A DNA stretch of 64,000 bases from Halorhabdus salina. GTDB taxonomy: Archaea > Halobacteriota > Halobacteria > Halobacteriales > Haloarculaceae. Every line of letters starts with the position of its first letter. Position 1 is the stretch's first letter. Below the pieces are notes generated by a model. That model did no database searches, was not told the origin of the DNA, and saw nothing but the letters and a program-made list of their open reading frames with translations. The stretch spans positions 1 to 64,000 of the forward strand of contig NZ_JACDNP010000007.1 of assembly GCF_013839425.1 (NCBI RefSeq), written 5' to 3'. The translations under genes and the position numbers were made by a program. This document shows positions 1 through 8,057 of this stretch, piece after piece.

Positions 1-349
1 ATTTAGCGTGAGCTACTAGGAAATCTATACGAATTCAGGAGGCGCTGAACTGCGTGGTTTCGAGCGTCTAAACAAGGCCCAGTGGCTGTATTTGCGAGGA
101 AAGTTCTGCGACTCTGACTACTGTCAACACCTTGGTTTTGGCGTGACATCAAGAGGTCATTTCCACCCTTTCTGTTTAAACTTTTTGGTCCACAATAATG
201 GAATACATTTTCTAATTAGGTATATAAGTACCATACGTGTTATTATTTATTTGTTTCAACATATACGTGAGAAGAGGTAGAATGGTAATATTACACGGCA
301 TAAATGTTTAAATCGAAATATTTATATTCGGAGCACAGCTCTTCCCTTT
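1..349. other. AT-rich stretch without a recognisable gene
   Basis: This edge is much more AT-rich than the rest of the window. The only open frame of any length (92-280, plus) encodes a Cys/Phe/His-rich peptide with none of the acidic bias of haloarchaeal proteins, and it matches no family I know. The base composition suggests acquired or decayed DNA, but no transposase end or tRNA is visible. The last part carries the promoter of the lipoprotein gene. Confidence 0.5.
321..326 (+). promoter_or_regulatory. TATA element of the PQQ-propeller lipoprotein gene
   Basis: TTTATA preceded by a purine-rich BRE-like CGAAA. Its centre lies about 27 bases before the ATG at 350, which fits a haloarchaeal leaderless transcript and supports that start. 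Confidence 0.6.
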
Positions 350-1531
350 ATGTCAAAGCTGTCCCTCCACTGTTATCGACGAGAAGCAATCGGTCTCTGC
401 TGTGGAGTCGCCCTTGCAGGCTGTGCTGGGCCGCTCCTTTCTACAGAGCAAGACCGAAGTGCGTCATATCCGGAGGAGTGGCCGTCAGTCCAGTTCGATC
501 CACAGAACACGGGCACCGTGTCGGGTACGGTCCCACAGGAGATCGAACTCCAATGGTTGAAACAGACGGGCGGTGAAGGCGTCTCCCCGATCGTCGTCGA
601 CGACGGCGTCCTCGTGGCGACGGGCGACGTCTCCACTCAGTACCACGGCGTCGCCCAGTACGACTTAAACGGCGATCTGCGATGGAAGAACGAGCTTCCG
701 GGACCCGTCAGCGCGAGTCCGGATGGTCATAGCCAAGTCGTGTACGTCCCGATTGAAACGCCCGATGGCGGACGACTCTTCGCCTTTCGAACGACTGACG
801 GTGAACGACTGTGGACCATCGACGTACAGGGCGAGCAGCTGTTCTCGCCGACGTTCGCCGACAATACGGTGTTCCTCCGCACGACTGACAGGCTACTGAC
901 CATCGACACTGAATCGGGGGAGATCTCGCGCTACCGGAGCATGCCGACCTACGAGGTTGACGCGATGCAGGCACGCATGGACATCGCGCCGGCTGTGAGC
1001 GAGACCACAGTGTGCGTCCCGAGCGAGAACGAAGTCTGGGCTATCGATCGAGAATCTAACGAGCGCCAGTGGAGGGTATCCCTACAGAAGGTGCGGGCTG
1101 CGCCCACTGTGGCCGGTCGAACAGCAGTTCTATCGAGTGTGAAAGGAGGCATCGTGGCCGTGGATGTCGAGAGTGGCCAGCAGCGGTGGCGACGGGATGA
1201 CCTCACATCGTGGACATCTCCGGCTGTAACGGAGACTGCACTCTACGTGACCGACGGGTTCGATCTCGTCAAACTGGATCGCGAGAGCGGAGAAGGCAGT
1301 GCATCGCGATCGCTCCAGGGAGATATCTACTCGTCGCCGATCGTCGTCGGCGACACTGTTATCGCCGGTTCTATCGATATAGACGTGGCAGCGTTCGATA
1401 CCGACCTGCAGACCGAACGATGGTCGGTCGCGGAATCCTCCATAGTCCACTCGTCTCACGCTGTTGCGAGTCGTAGCATCCTGGTCACAAGTCGGGACGG
1501 AGAGCTCCGGGCGTTCCGACCACCGACGTGA
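350..1531 (+). CDS. PQQ-like beta-propeller lipoprotein
   Basis: This is a 393-residue exported protein. Residues 10-11 are Arg-Arg, followed by a short hydrophobic stretch and the lipobox LAGC with Cys25, so Tat export and lipid anchoring outside the membrane are likely. The mature part has repeated blades, each with a Trp near the end of a strand (LRW, RLW, RQW, QRW, ERW) and a Gly/Asp-rich turn, typical of PQQ_2 or YncE/BamB-like propellers. In haloarchaea such proteins are common surface proteins without proven PQQ binding. Substrate and partner cannot be read from the sequence. The start is set by the TATA element 27 bases upstream. The gene stands alone and converges on the IMP dehydrogenase gene. 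Confidence 0.8.
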   Translation: MSKLSLHCYRREAIGLCCGVALAGCAGPLLSTEQDRSASYPEEWPSVQFDPQNTGTVSGTVPQEIELQWLKQTGGEGVSPIVVDDGVLVATGDVSTQYHGVAQYDLNGDLRWKNELPGPVSASPDGHSQVVYVPIETPDGGRLFAFRTTDGERLWTIDVQGEQLFSPTFADNTVFLRTTDRLLTIDTESGEISRYRSMPTYEVDAMQARMDIAPAVSETTVCVPSENEVWAIDRESNERQWRVSLQKVRAAPTVAGRTAVLSSVKGGIVAVDVESGQQRWRRDDLTSWTSPAVTETALYVTDGFDLVKLDRESGEGSASRSLQGDIYSSPIVVGDTVIAGSIDIDVAAFDTDLQTERWSVAESSIVHSSHAVASRSILVTSRDGELRAFRPPT

Positions 1532-1597
1532 TCCTGATCACTCTCCCTCTTCGATCTACTGAACCGTCCGGAGATAGACGAAATATAGCTGATGACG

Positions 1598-3088
1598 CTA
1601 CTCGTCAGGCCGGTAATTCGGGGCTTCGTCGGTGATGACGACGTCGTGGGGGTGGTTCTCCTGCTGGCCGGCCCCCGAGACCCGGACGAACTCGGCCCGT
1701 TCTTTGAATGCAGGGATTGACTCCGCCCCGACGTACCCCATGCCCGATTTCATGCCGCCGACGAGCTGGTGGAGCTCGTCCTCGACAGGCCCTTGATAGG
1801 GCGTGGCAGCCTCGACACCCTCGGGGACGTACTCCTCGTCGTCCTGGCCTTCCTCGACGTCCTTGAGATAGCGGTCGCCACCGCCGGATTTCATCGCCCC
1901 GACGCTCCCCATCCCGCGGTACTGCTTGTACTTCTTGCCGTTCATCGTGATGACGCGTCCGGGGGCCTCGTCGGTCCCGGCGAAATAGGACCCGAGCATG
2001 ACCGCATCGGCACCGGCGGCGATGGCCTTGATCGCGTCACCGGAGTACCGGATCCCGCCGTCGGCGATCACCGGCACGTCGTGATCTGCGGCCACGTCCG
2101 CGACCTCCGCGGTCGCCGTCAACTGTGGCATTCCTGCCCCGGAGACGATCCGGGTCGTACAGATACTACCCGGGCCGATGCCGACCTTGAGCCCGTCGGC
2201 GAAGTCGACGAGATCCTCGGCAGCCTCTCGGGTCCCGATGTTGCCGACCACGACGTCGGCCTCGACCTGGGATTTGATCTCGCGAGCGCTTTCGACGACG
2301 TCCAGGTTGTGCGCGTGCGCACAGTCGATGAAAAGGACATCCGCGCCGGCCTCGTCGGCGGCAACGGCACGGTCCTGCTCGAACGGGCCGACCGCGACAC
2401 CACAGCGAAGGCGGCCGTTTTCGTCCCGGGCGGCCTGATCGTACTCACGACGCTGGAGAATGCCCTGCATCGTCACGAGGCCGATGAGTCGCTCTTTGTC
2501 GTCGACGATCGGCACCCGCTCGATCTTGTGATCGTACATCAATTCGAGTGCGTCCCGGGGCGTGACGTCCTCGCTCGCGGTGATGACCTCGTCAGTCATC
2601 GCCTCGCTGACGGCGTCCGATTCACCGACTTCCAGATACGGCCGGATGTCGGTCGCCGAGATGATCCCCAGGACCTCGTCGTCGTCGTTGATCACGGGTG
2701 CCCCACTGACCCCCTTCCGGTCCATCAGCGCGTCGACTTCCCGGACGGTCTGGTCCGGGCTGGCCGTCACAACATCCCGAATGATCAGTTCGTCGGCGCG
2801 CTTGACGCGCTCGATTTCGCCGACCATGTGGTCGACATCCATGTTCCGGTGGATAACGCCGAGTCCGCCGTGGCGTGCCATCGCAATTGCCATATCGCCG
2901 GTGGTAACGGTGTCCATCGCCGCCGAGAGGACCGGGACGTTCAGTGTGACGTTTTTCGAGACTCGTGTTTCCGTTAGTGCATCGTCCGGTTCGACGCGAC
3001 TCTCTTTGGGTCGTAAAAGTACGTCGTCAAAAGTCAACGCTTCCGGTTCGTCCAGTTTCGCCGAAAACTGACGGTCGTCGTTCGCCAT
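1598..3088 (-). CDS. guaB: IMP dehydrogenase
   Basis: This 496-residue enzyme oxidises IMP to XMP with NAD, the committed step of guanine nucleotide synthesis in the cytoplasm. An N-terminal barrel half (LTFDDVLL near residue 20) is followed by two CBS domains at about 100-215, then the catalytic loop GSICTTR with the nucleophilic Cys near residue 310 and the flap region. The frame stays open upstream to 3289, but the ATG at 3088 gives the family N-terminus and has TTTTTA (plus-strand 3112-3117) centred about 27 bases before it. The 67-residue extension is therefore rejected. The gene is monocistronic. Confidence 0.95.
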   Translation of the reverse strand: MANDDRQFSAKLDEPEALTFDDVLLRPKESRVEPDDALTETRVSKNVTLNVPVLSAAMDTVTTGDMAIAMARHGGLGVIHRNMDVDHMVGEIERVKRADELIIRDVVTASPDQTVREVDALMDRKGVSGAPVINDDDEVLGIISATDIRPYLEVGESDAVSEAMTDEVITASEDVTPRDALELMYDHKIERVPIVDDKERLIGLVTMQGILQRREYDQAARDENGRLRCGVAVGPFEQDRAVAADEAGADVLFIDCAHAHNLDVVESAREIKSQVEADVVVGNIGTREAAEDLVDFADGLKVGIGPGSICTTRIVSGAGMPQLTATAEVADVAADHDVPVIADGGIRYSGDAIKAIAAGADAVMLGSYFAGTDEAPGRVITMNGKKYKQYRGMGSVGAMKSGGGDRYLKDVEEGQDDEEYVPEGVEAATPYQGPVEDELHQLVGGMKSGMGYVGAESIPAFKERAEFVRVSGAGQQENHPHDVVITDEAPNYRPDE

Positions 3089-3111
3089 GTAATCTGTCGG
3101 AACACTCACGC

Positions 3112-3117
3112 TAAAAA
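3112..3117 (-). promoter_or_regulatory. TATA element of guaB
   Basis: On the minus strand this reads GCAACG followed by TTTTTA, centred about 27 bases upstream of the guaB ATG. The same 12-base string GCAACGTTTTTA occurs on the plus strand at 3274-3285. Confidence 0.6.
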
Positions 3118-3279
3118 CGTTGCGAGTCACGACCGAATCGGGTCTTGCTACTTCGTCACAGAGACGCGAAGAAAAATAGACGAATGAGACGGCTTTGCCG
3201 AGTGAGACGAACAGTCCGGTTGAACGGTCCCGGTATTCTCTTGTGAATCCATATCTTTGCGGGCCCCTCTCACGCAACG

Positions 3280-3285
3280 TTTTTA
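3280..3285 (+). promoter_or_regulatory. TATA element of the leader before the DUF5794 gene
   Basis: TTTTTA preceded by GCAACG, identical to the guaB promoter core. The expected transcript start is about 3309, some 240 bases before the DUF5794 start codon. Confidence 0.5.
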
Positions 3286-3308
3286 CCACTATCCATCATT
3301 GTTTCACA

Positions 3309-3549
3309 CATGGCTTCCGCCATCCCCATCCGAACGCGGACCGCCTGCAAGCTGCGCGGCGACTCTAACGGACGACACACATTTTCGAAATCGATGGGGA
3401 ATGCGTTCACACGCGGGGGCGGACTGAATCCAGGACACTGGCACGCCCCCCGATCCGGACGCGAGGCGGAGTTTGTTCACCCCGACCGAGTACGGTATCG
3501 GGGCGAACGCCATCACCCACGGGCCACGGGAGACGGCCGCCCCTAGGTG
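3309..3549 (+). other. Long untranslated leader or possible small RNA upstream of the DUF5794 gene
   Basis: A promoter-like element at 3280-3285 would start a transcript here. The stretch can form hairpins. The best lies at about 3476-3509 and pairs GTTCACCCCGA with TCGGGGCGAAC around an inner CCG/CGG stem. A short one near 3310 pairs ATGGC with GCCAT. A 78-codon frame (3310-3546) fills it, but the product is rich in Arg and His, third-position GC is lower than in neighbouring genes, and the acidic bias is absent. I treat it as non-coding leader or RNA. A leaderless small gene beginning exactly at 3310 is the alternative. Confidence 0.35.
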
Positions 3550-4443
3550 ATGAGTAGCTCCAGACATCCGACCGCGCTGGCCATCGAGCGACGGGTCGGT
3601 GGCGCCGGTCGATTACTTGCGACTGTCATGTGTCTCCCCCTGGTTGACGGTGTCTTCCCGGCACTGGTGCTTGCCGGTGCCGTGAGCAACGCGGCCGGCA
3701 TTGTCGAAGTTGGGTTGCTCGTCTTTGGCGGCAGTGCGACCGTGGCCGTCATCCTCGCGGACTTCGATGGCTCTCCCCGTGAACAGGTCTTAACCGTCCT
3801 GGTCGTCGGGGCGATCTTGCTCCCCATCGCAGCAATCGAAGCCGCCCTCGCCCCGACGATCAGCAGCCTGCTCGACCTGGCGATCTTCGAGCGATTCGCC
3901 GGGTTGGTGATCCTCGCGATCGCCGCCAAAACCGCGAGCGCCCGTATCGGCGACGTGCTACCCCGGCCTGGGCTCGTCGTTGGGCTTGGGCTGGTCGCCA
4001 GCCTCGATCTCTCCGGGGCCCAACTGGCTATCACGACTGATCTAGGGCTGATCGTCCGCGGGACGGCCGCTGCCGGTGTTGGCGTCGGGTTCGCGCTGTT
4101 GGTCGCGATATTCGGCCCGTGGCTGCGAACGACGGTCGACATCGACCGATTCCGATTCGGTAGCGCCGTCGCACTGGGCGTACTCGTGCTATCGATCTAC
4201 GGGTTGATCCCGTCGGACGCTCCACTCCCGCTTGCGGTGTTGGTGATTGCTGTCCTGCTGTCTCTGGACCCCGGTTCGGATCCGGAACCGCGCCGTTCCG
4301 AGCCAGCCACGGACGGTGGTCAGTCGACGGTCCACGACGGCGACACAGAGGACTCGAAAGCGGCCGTGACCGATTCATCACCGGGAATCCCGCAGGTCAC
4401 TGACGACGATACGTCGAGCCCTCGACAGCGTCCGTGGCTGTGA
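3550..4443 (+). CDS. DUF5794-type haloarchaeal membrane protein
   Basis: This 297-residue protein has about seven hydrophobic segments between residues 15 and 235, with conserved-looking loops such as MCLPLVDG and FERFAG. A hydrophilic acidic Ser/Asp/Glu tail of about 55 residues follows. I recognise the N-terminal two thirds as the DUF5794 family, known only from haloarchaea and without assigned function. The ATG at 3550 is preferred over the GTG at 3547. The next gene, a small zinc protein 70 bases downstream on the same strand, is a common neighbour of this family as I recall. A role in membrane transport or maintenance is possible, but nothing in the sequence shows a substrate. Confidence 0.75.
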   Translation: MSSSRHPTALAIERRVGGAGRLLATVMCLPLVDGVFPALVLAGAVSNAAGIVEVGLLVFGGSATVAVILADFDGSPREQVLTVLVVGAILLPIAAIEAALAPTISSLLDLAIFERFAGLVILAIAAKTASARIGDVLPRPGLVVGLGLVASLDLSGAQLAITTDLGLIVRGTAAAGVGVGFALLVAIFGPWLRTTVDIDRFRFGSAVALGVLVLSIYGLIPSDAPLPLAVLVIAVLLSLDPGSDPEPRRSEPATDGGQSTVHDGDTEDSKAAVTDSSPGIPQVTDDDTSSPRQRPWL

Positions 4444-4513
4444 TCGAACAGAGCCGCCAGTGCCAGTCGAAGCTGACAGGAAAGTTTAGGACCATCGACC
4501 CCCAGGCGTGTGT

Positions 4514-4741
4514 ATGGCTGAAAACCGCGTCGTCGAGGGACGGATGGTCACGGCTGTCAGCCTGGCCGAACTCGTCGAAGGCGAGGACGTCATGGACGCC
4601 GAATCGATAGCCGACGCCGACCGGGACTGTCCCGAGTGTGGCGGTGACGTCCTCGAAGTTGGATATATGCCCTCGATCACCGAATTCGTCACTGGGTATA
4701 AGTGCCAAGAGTGTGCGTGGCAAGCGACCGACAGGGACTGA
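4514..4741 (+). CDS. DUF5795-type small zinc-ribbon protein
   Basis: This 75-residue acidic protein has a C-terminal zinc-ribbon-like pair, CPECGG and CQEC, separated by about 21 residues, after an Asp/Glu-rich N-terminal half. The sequence matches what I know as DUF5795, a haloarchaeal family usually close to DUF5794. Function is unknown; small one-domain zinc proteins of this kind may act in protein or nucleic-acid contacts. The start is ATG 4514, because the upstream GTG at 4508 adds only two residues. It ends 41 bases before tRNA-Trp. Confidence 0.75.
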   Translation: MAENRVVEGRMVTAVSLAELVEGEDVMDAESIADADRDCPECGGDVLEVGYMPSITEFVTGYKCQECAWQATDRD

Positions 4742-4782
4742 ATCGAAATCCATTTACGGCAAATCGTCCTACAGCGGAGCGC

Positions 4783-4960
4783 GGGGTCGTGGCCAAGTCC
4801 GGCATGGCGACTGACTCCAGAGGCAATGGCGCCCGGGACGACACTCCAGACTGATATACTGAGCGACCGGCTGATCACCGGCGCTTTGATGACCCTCTGG
4901 AGTTCCGAGGCGCTTACCGGAGATATCAGTCGATCGGGAGTTCAAATCTCTCCGACCCCA
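4783..4960 (+). tRNA. tRNA-Trp (CCA) with a 104-base intron
   Basis: The exons are 4783-4820 and 4925-4960, giving a 74-base mature tRNA. The acceptor stem pairs GGGGTCG with CGACCCC, with A73 as discriminator and no encoded CCA. The anticodon stem is ACTGA/TCAGT, the anticodon CCA is at 4817-4819 and the T loop is TTCAAAT. Splice sites form a canonical bulge-helix-bulge: bulge AGA (4819-4821), helix CTCC (4815-4818) with GGAG (4919-4922), and bulge ATA (4923-4925). Cuts fall after the second base of each bulge. Processing needs the splicing endonuclease and the RtcB ligase, which is encoded at 35834. Confidence 0.95.
4821..4924 (+). ncRNA. tRNA-Trp intron containing a box C/D methylation guide
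   Basis: The intron carries box C-like TTGATGA (4886-4892), a CCGA box (4905-4908) and a CTGA box (4859-4862). The guide at 4894-4902 pairs nine bases with the anticodon-loop and intron junction of its own pre-tRNA, and the base five upstream of CCGA faces C34. The guide at 4849-4857 pairs with the 3' exon around ATATCAGTC, and the base five upstream of CTGA faces U39. This matches the intron-encoded guide known for Haloferax tRNA-Trp, which directs Cm34 and Um39. The second C box is degenerate and not clearly identified. Confidence 0.85.
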
Positions 4961-5063
4961 TTTCCTGCTGTGAGCAAACGCGCGAGCAGCAGAAATGTAG
5001 TCGGAGAGATTTGAATCAGGGAGCAGTGTGCTGGGACCGTGGTTCATAATCTCTCCGACCCCA
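4945..5063 (+). repeat. Repeated 3' end of tRNA-Trp (attachment-site-like)
   Basis: The last 16 bases of tRNA-Trp (4945-4960) are repeated exactly at 5048-5063. The match extends to about 22 bases if one inserted T is allowed. A 16-base piece of the same tRNA end (4941-4956) also occurs inverted at 5000-5015. A T-rich stretch, possibly the displaced tRNA terminator, follows at about 5071-5085. Direct duplication of a tRNA 3' end is the hallmark of integration by a tyrosine integrase. No integrase gene is left nearby. Confidence 0.75.
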
Positions 5064-5070
5064 TACTGTG

Positions 5071-5086
5071 CTTTAATTTTTCTTTA
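5071..5086 (+). terminator. T-rich tract after the distal tRNA-Trp repeat
   Basis: A run of T-rich sequence (TTTAATTTTTCTTT) lies just past the repeated tRNA end. Oligo-T tracts end archaeal transcription, so this may be the original terminator of tRNA-Trp, pushed about 100 bases away by the duplication. Confidence 0.4.
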
Positions 5087-5166
5087 CCTCAGGTAAGTGA
5101 GCGGCCGGTTTTCGGTGTTTTCAGAAACGCCGAAAAACATGCTAAAATTTCTGAGAGGTGTGCGCT

Positions 5167-5580
5167 ATGACGGCGCAATCTCGTCGTCAAAACGTTCCGT
5201 CTGTGACCCTCACCGGTCAGGGATATGCCTACACTCGGTCCCGTTACGATGGTGAAGATGAGACTGTCTATCTACACCAGTTGTGTGCGATCGCCGGCGG
5301 CGCTGATTTGTAGGGCCTTTTCTCGGAAACAACCGACGTTCATCACCGCCCACTGCAGGAGTGGCTCGACCTCGGTGACGGTCCGTCTGCAACTCGTCCA
5401 GACCCTCGAGGAACTCACAGAGAACCTCCCCCTGTGCGGCCCCGAACACCCGTGCCGCCCGCGCCAGAGCACTCGAAGATCGCCTCGCCGCCGAACGAGA
5501 ACTCACCATGATGCAATCCCATCCCAGCTCGATCCCACCTGGAACGGACCAACCGACGCCCACGAGTGGGATGCCAGCAT
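5167..5580 (+). pseudogene. Broken small gene in the tRNA-Trp integration scar
   Basis: From ATG 5167 a frame encodes 48 residues (including GQGYAYTR and YLHQLCAIAGGAD) and stops at TAG 5311-5313. The same frame continues after the stop with DVHHRP and LQEWLDLGDG. A second frame later encodes ALEDRLAAERELT, so at least one stop and one frameshift separate the parts. The pattern of a short YLHQLCAIA-like opening followed by a VHH segment reminds me of small HNH-type proteins of haloarchaeal plasmids and viruses, but I cannot confirm the family. It lies next to the duplicated tRNA end, which supports an origin in a mobile element. Exact limits are uncertain. Confidence 0.5.
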
Positions 5581-5766
5581 GCTCACCGATATGAAGCCTC
5601 AGTCGCTGAAAACGTAGGTCAACTAGCGTCACGCCATCGAAAGCCCGAGTTACACGGTTCGATGATCCGGCCACAAGGACGTGGTTTGCTCCGGGCGACG
5701 TTGTGAGCAGGGTACTGCAGGCTTCACGCTGCCGTCATTTCAAAAGTAGGTGTGGAAGTCTTCCCG
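5581..5766. other. Gap between the broken gene and the small membrane protein
   Basis: No gene or RNA is recognised here. It is probably the rest of the decayed insert. Confidence 0.4.
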
Positions 5767-6033
5767 TTATCCATCACGTTCGTACAATAATTTCTGTATT
5801 TCGTCCAGTTTGATGTACGTGGCGAGGCCAAGTATGGTCGGGGGCCAAAGCCCGATAAACTGGCCGCGCTGTTTCTCGCCACGGACGTAATAGTAGTAAA
5901 GTGACAGAGCCACAGACCCGATTGCAGCCATCACAGCTGGCGCAATCATGCCGTCATCCATCTTTGCCACTGTCTCGCTACCCTCGTCAGTTGTGTCACT
6001 CACGGGGAAGGGGACGGCGGCTACACTAAACAT
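5767..6033 (-). CDS. Small membrane protein of unknown function
   Basis: The 88-residue product has one hydrophobic segment around IAPAVMAAIGSVALSLYYYY, a short basic loop (RGEKQRG), a second segment around FIGLWPPTILGLATYI and a charged C-terminus, so it should be a two-helix membrane protein. The ATG at 6033 has a TATA-like CATAATA (6057-6063) centred 27 bases upstream, fitting a leaderless start. The frame stays open to an ATG at 6264, which would overlap the herA-like stop by four bases and give 165 residues. That extension has low third-position GC and no hydrophobic or acidic character, so I prefer the short form. Several codons are AT-rich compared with neighbouring genes. Confidence 0.55.
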   Translation of the reverse strand: MFSVAAVPFPVSDTTDEGSETVAKMDDGMIAPAVMAAIGSVALSLYYYYVRGEKQRGQFIGLWPPTILGLATYIKLDEIQKLLYERDG

Positions 6034-6056
6034 TGTTTGGCATTGTTTACCATGAG

Positions 6057-6063
6057 TATTATG
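6057..6063 (-). promoter_or_regulatory. TATA-like element for the small membrane protein
   Basis: CATAATA on the minus strand, centred 27 bases before the ATG at 6033. It lies inside the alternative longer frame. Confidence 0.45.
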
Positions 6064-6260
6064 TAGTCCGCTAAGTAGGCCAACCACAATGGAGGTCGGG
6101 GTGCCCGCAAACGTTGTGTACTCACGCCCGAACGGCCAGAGTGCATCGACCGAACAGTCACGATGGAAACGGTTGACCAGGAAGTAGGGAAGGAGCAACT
6201 CATGGGTGCGTGCGTCAACAGTCGACCGGACACCATCGATTGCGCGTTCGATTCGAGTCG

Positions 6261-7931
6261 TCACTCACTCGCGTCAGCAAACGAGTCCTCGACGGCATGG
6301 ACGTAGGTATCGAGATCGTCGTCGGTGACGTCTTCGGGGCCCCGCGTTTCCAACAGTGTTTCCAATCGGTAATCGTAGGCGCCCTGGCCGACGTGCTCGA
6401 TAAGCCCCTTCGTCCGGAGCGTTCGATTGCGGGAGTACGCGTGCGTCCGGTCGCCTGAACCCCCAGCAACGAAGTGGGCGTCCAGCGGCGAGGCCGGGCC
6501 CTGTTCACGGTAGTAATCGAGCATCTTCTTCGTTTTGGGTTCGAGCGTGCGGATCTCCGCCCGGACGCGACCGACGAAGTCCGGAAGTTCCTCGATCGAC
6601 GGTGTGGCAGTCCCGCTGCTCTGCGTTGCCTCAGCAGCGACATCCGACCCATCAGTATCCTGCATATCGCTGTCGGCACTCGCAGGGACGAACTCCTCGA
6701 AGGACTCGATCGCATCGGCGACCACGTCCTCAGAATCCGTGCCGTTCGAATCGACAGTCGTCGCGTCGCCGTCGGCCACCAGTTCACGCTGGGCCGGGTC
6801 GTCATCGCTGGTACGCTCCGTTGTCCGGGAGTGACTGGCCCGCAATTTCTGTTGTTCCGTGCGACCGGGGTTGGCTCCATCGACGTGTCCAACCAGCGCG
6901 TCGACAAACTGGTCGGCCATTCGACTCATGTCTCGGGCATCCTGTAACTCGCGTTCGAGTTCGGCGATCCGAGAGTTTTTGCGGTCGAGTTCCTCTTTCA
7001 ATTCTGCAATGCGATCTTCGGTCTCTTCCTGGTGGTCGCTAATCGACTGCAAGTCCGAGACAAGATCGTCGCTGACGGACTTGAGATCGGGCCGCTCGAA
7101 GTCGTCCAGACCGGGGGTCGCCCCGGCGTCGAACGTCTGTTTGCGGTGGAACTGGACGCGCTGGACGCGTTCGGCCCAGTCGTTCATCATGAACGCTTCG
7201 CCGTCATCGAGCGATTCGACGGCGTCGGCATAGTCCGCATCGAGGATGCGACGGACGACCTTCGTGTCGTTGTTCCAGGTGAGGCGATGCCAGACGAGCC
7301 AGTCACACTGCGTGATGAAGTCCTTCTTGACATCGGCGGGCCGCTGGCTAATTCCGGCGATACCGAGCCCGTGTTTGCGCCCGCGCTTGCCGATCTTGAT
7401 GAGCATCTTCCCGCACTCGTCGACACTCCCCTTCTCGGGGATGTACTCGTGGATTTCCTCGACGAGCATGAGGAACGGCTGTTTGCATTTCTTGGCTTTC
7501 GCAAATAGTTGCCGTGAAACGGCAGTCAGCAGTTCGCGGGCTTTCTGCTCGTCGAGAAAGCTCGAGACATCCAGAATGATCGGGACGTTTTGCTCTAAGG
7601 CAAGCGACGCGAGTTTCTCGGCGTGATCGGGCGTTACCTGAATGTCACACTCCTCGTCGCCCCCGGCGTGGAGAATCTCGTACTCCTCTTTGAGACCATA
7701 ATATTCGCCGTCGATGTCGACAATGAGGAGCCCAAAGCCCTGATCGAGCAACTTCTCGGCGACCACAGATGCGGAATTACTCTTGCCACTACCGCTCTTG
7801 CCGGTGATGAATCCGCGTCCGGTGAGGAGTTCGACGACCGGTAGCGACACCGACTGGCCCGGTTCGCTCGTCCCACCGTGGCCATCGGATGTCTCGGCGA
7901 CCGTGATCGTCCGCGTGTCGTCCTCGCCCAT
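6261..7931 (-). CDS. HerA-like ATP-binding protein (DUF87)
   Basis: This 556-residue protein has Walker A GKSGSGKS near residue 45, the DUF87 core LLIVDIDGEY, and a Walker B-like LMLVEEIHEYIPEKG. GISQRP is a sensor-like motif. These place it in the HerA/FtsK-type ATPases that pump or translocate DNA. A predicted coiled coil follows at about 310-350, then a long acidic linker, and a C-terminal part of about 110 residues resembling a winged-helix domain (LDYYREQGPASPLDAHFV). Unlike the HerA that works with NurA, no nurA or mre11 is adjacent. The start ATG 7931 is preferred to 7958. Confidence 0.8.
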   Translation of the reverse strand: MGEDDTRTITVAETSDGHGGTSEPGQSVSLPVVELLTGRGFITGKSGSGKSNSASVVAEKLLDQGFGLLIVDIDGEYYGLKEEYEILHAGGDEECDIQVTPDHAEKLASLALEQNVPIILDVSSFLDEQKARELLTAVSRQLFAKAKKCKQPFLMLVEEIHEYIPEKGSVDECGKMLIKIGKRGRKHGLGIAGISQRPADVKKDFITQCDWLVWHRLTWNNDTKVVRRILDADYADAVESLDDGEAFMMNDWAERVQRVQFHRKQTFDAGATPGLDDFERPDLKSVSDDLVSDLQSISDHQEETEDRIAELKEELDRKNSRIAELERELQDARDMSRMADQFVDALVGHVDGANPGRTEQQKLRASHSRTTERTSDDDPAQRELVADGDATTVDSNGTDSEDVVADAIESFEEFVPASADSDMQDTDGSDVAAEATQSSGTATPSIEELPDFVGRVRAEIRTLEPKTKKMLDYYREQGPASPLDAHFVAGGSGDRTHAYSRNRTLRTKGLIEHVGQGAYDYRLETLLETRGPEDVTDDDLDTYVHAVEDSFADASE

Positions 7932-8057
7932 ACTCTCTGTGAAACAGATAGAGCCCAACGCCCATAACTCTCCGTCAGACGGTGGTCCGACGAATGGGGC
8001 ACCTGTGTGTATTTATCCCAGGGACGTGTTGAGACAGCTATAGCAACCACACGTGAC

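Noticed and set aside
92-280. 62-codon frame at the left edge
   Set aside because: It lies in AT-rich DNA and encodes a non-acidic, Cys/Phe-rich peptide without homologues I know.
1769-2977. 402-codon plus-strand frame over guaB
   Set aside because: It is a shadow of the IMP dehydrogenase gene.
3310-3546. 78-codon plus-strand frame before DUF5794 as a gene
   Set aside because: It is Arg/His-rich, with weak third-position GC and no homologue I know. I kept it only as a possible leader, though the ATG falls where a leaderless transcript would begin.
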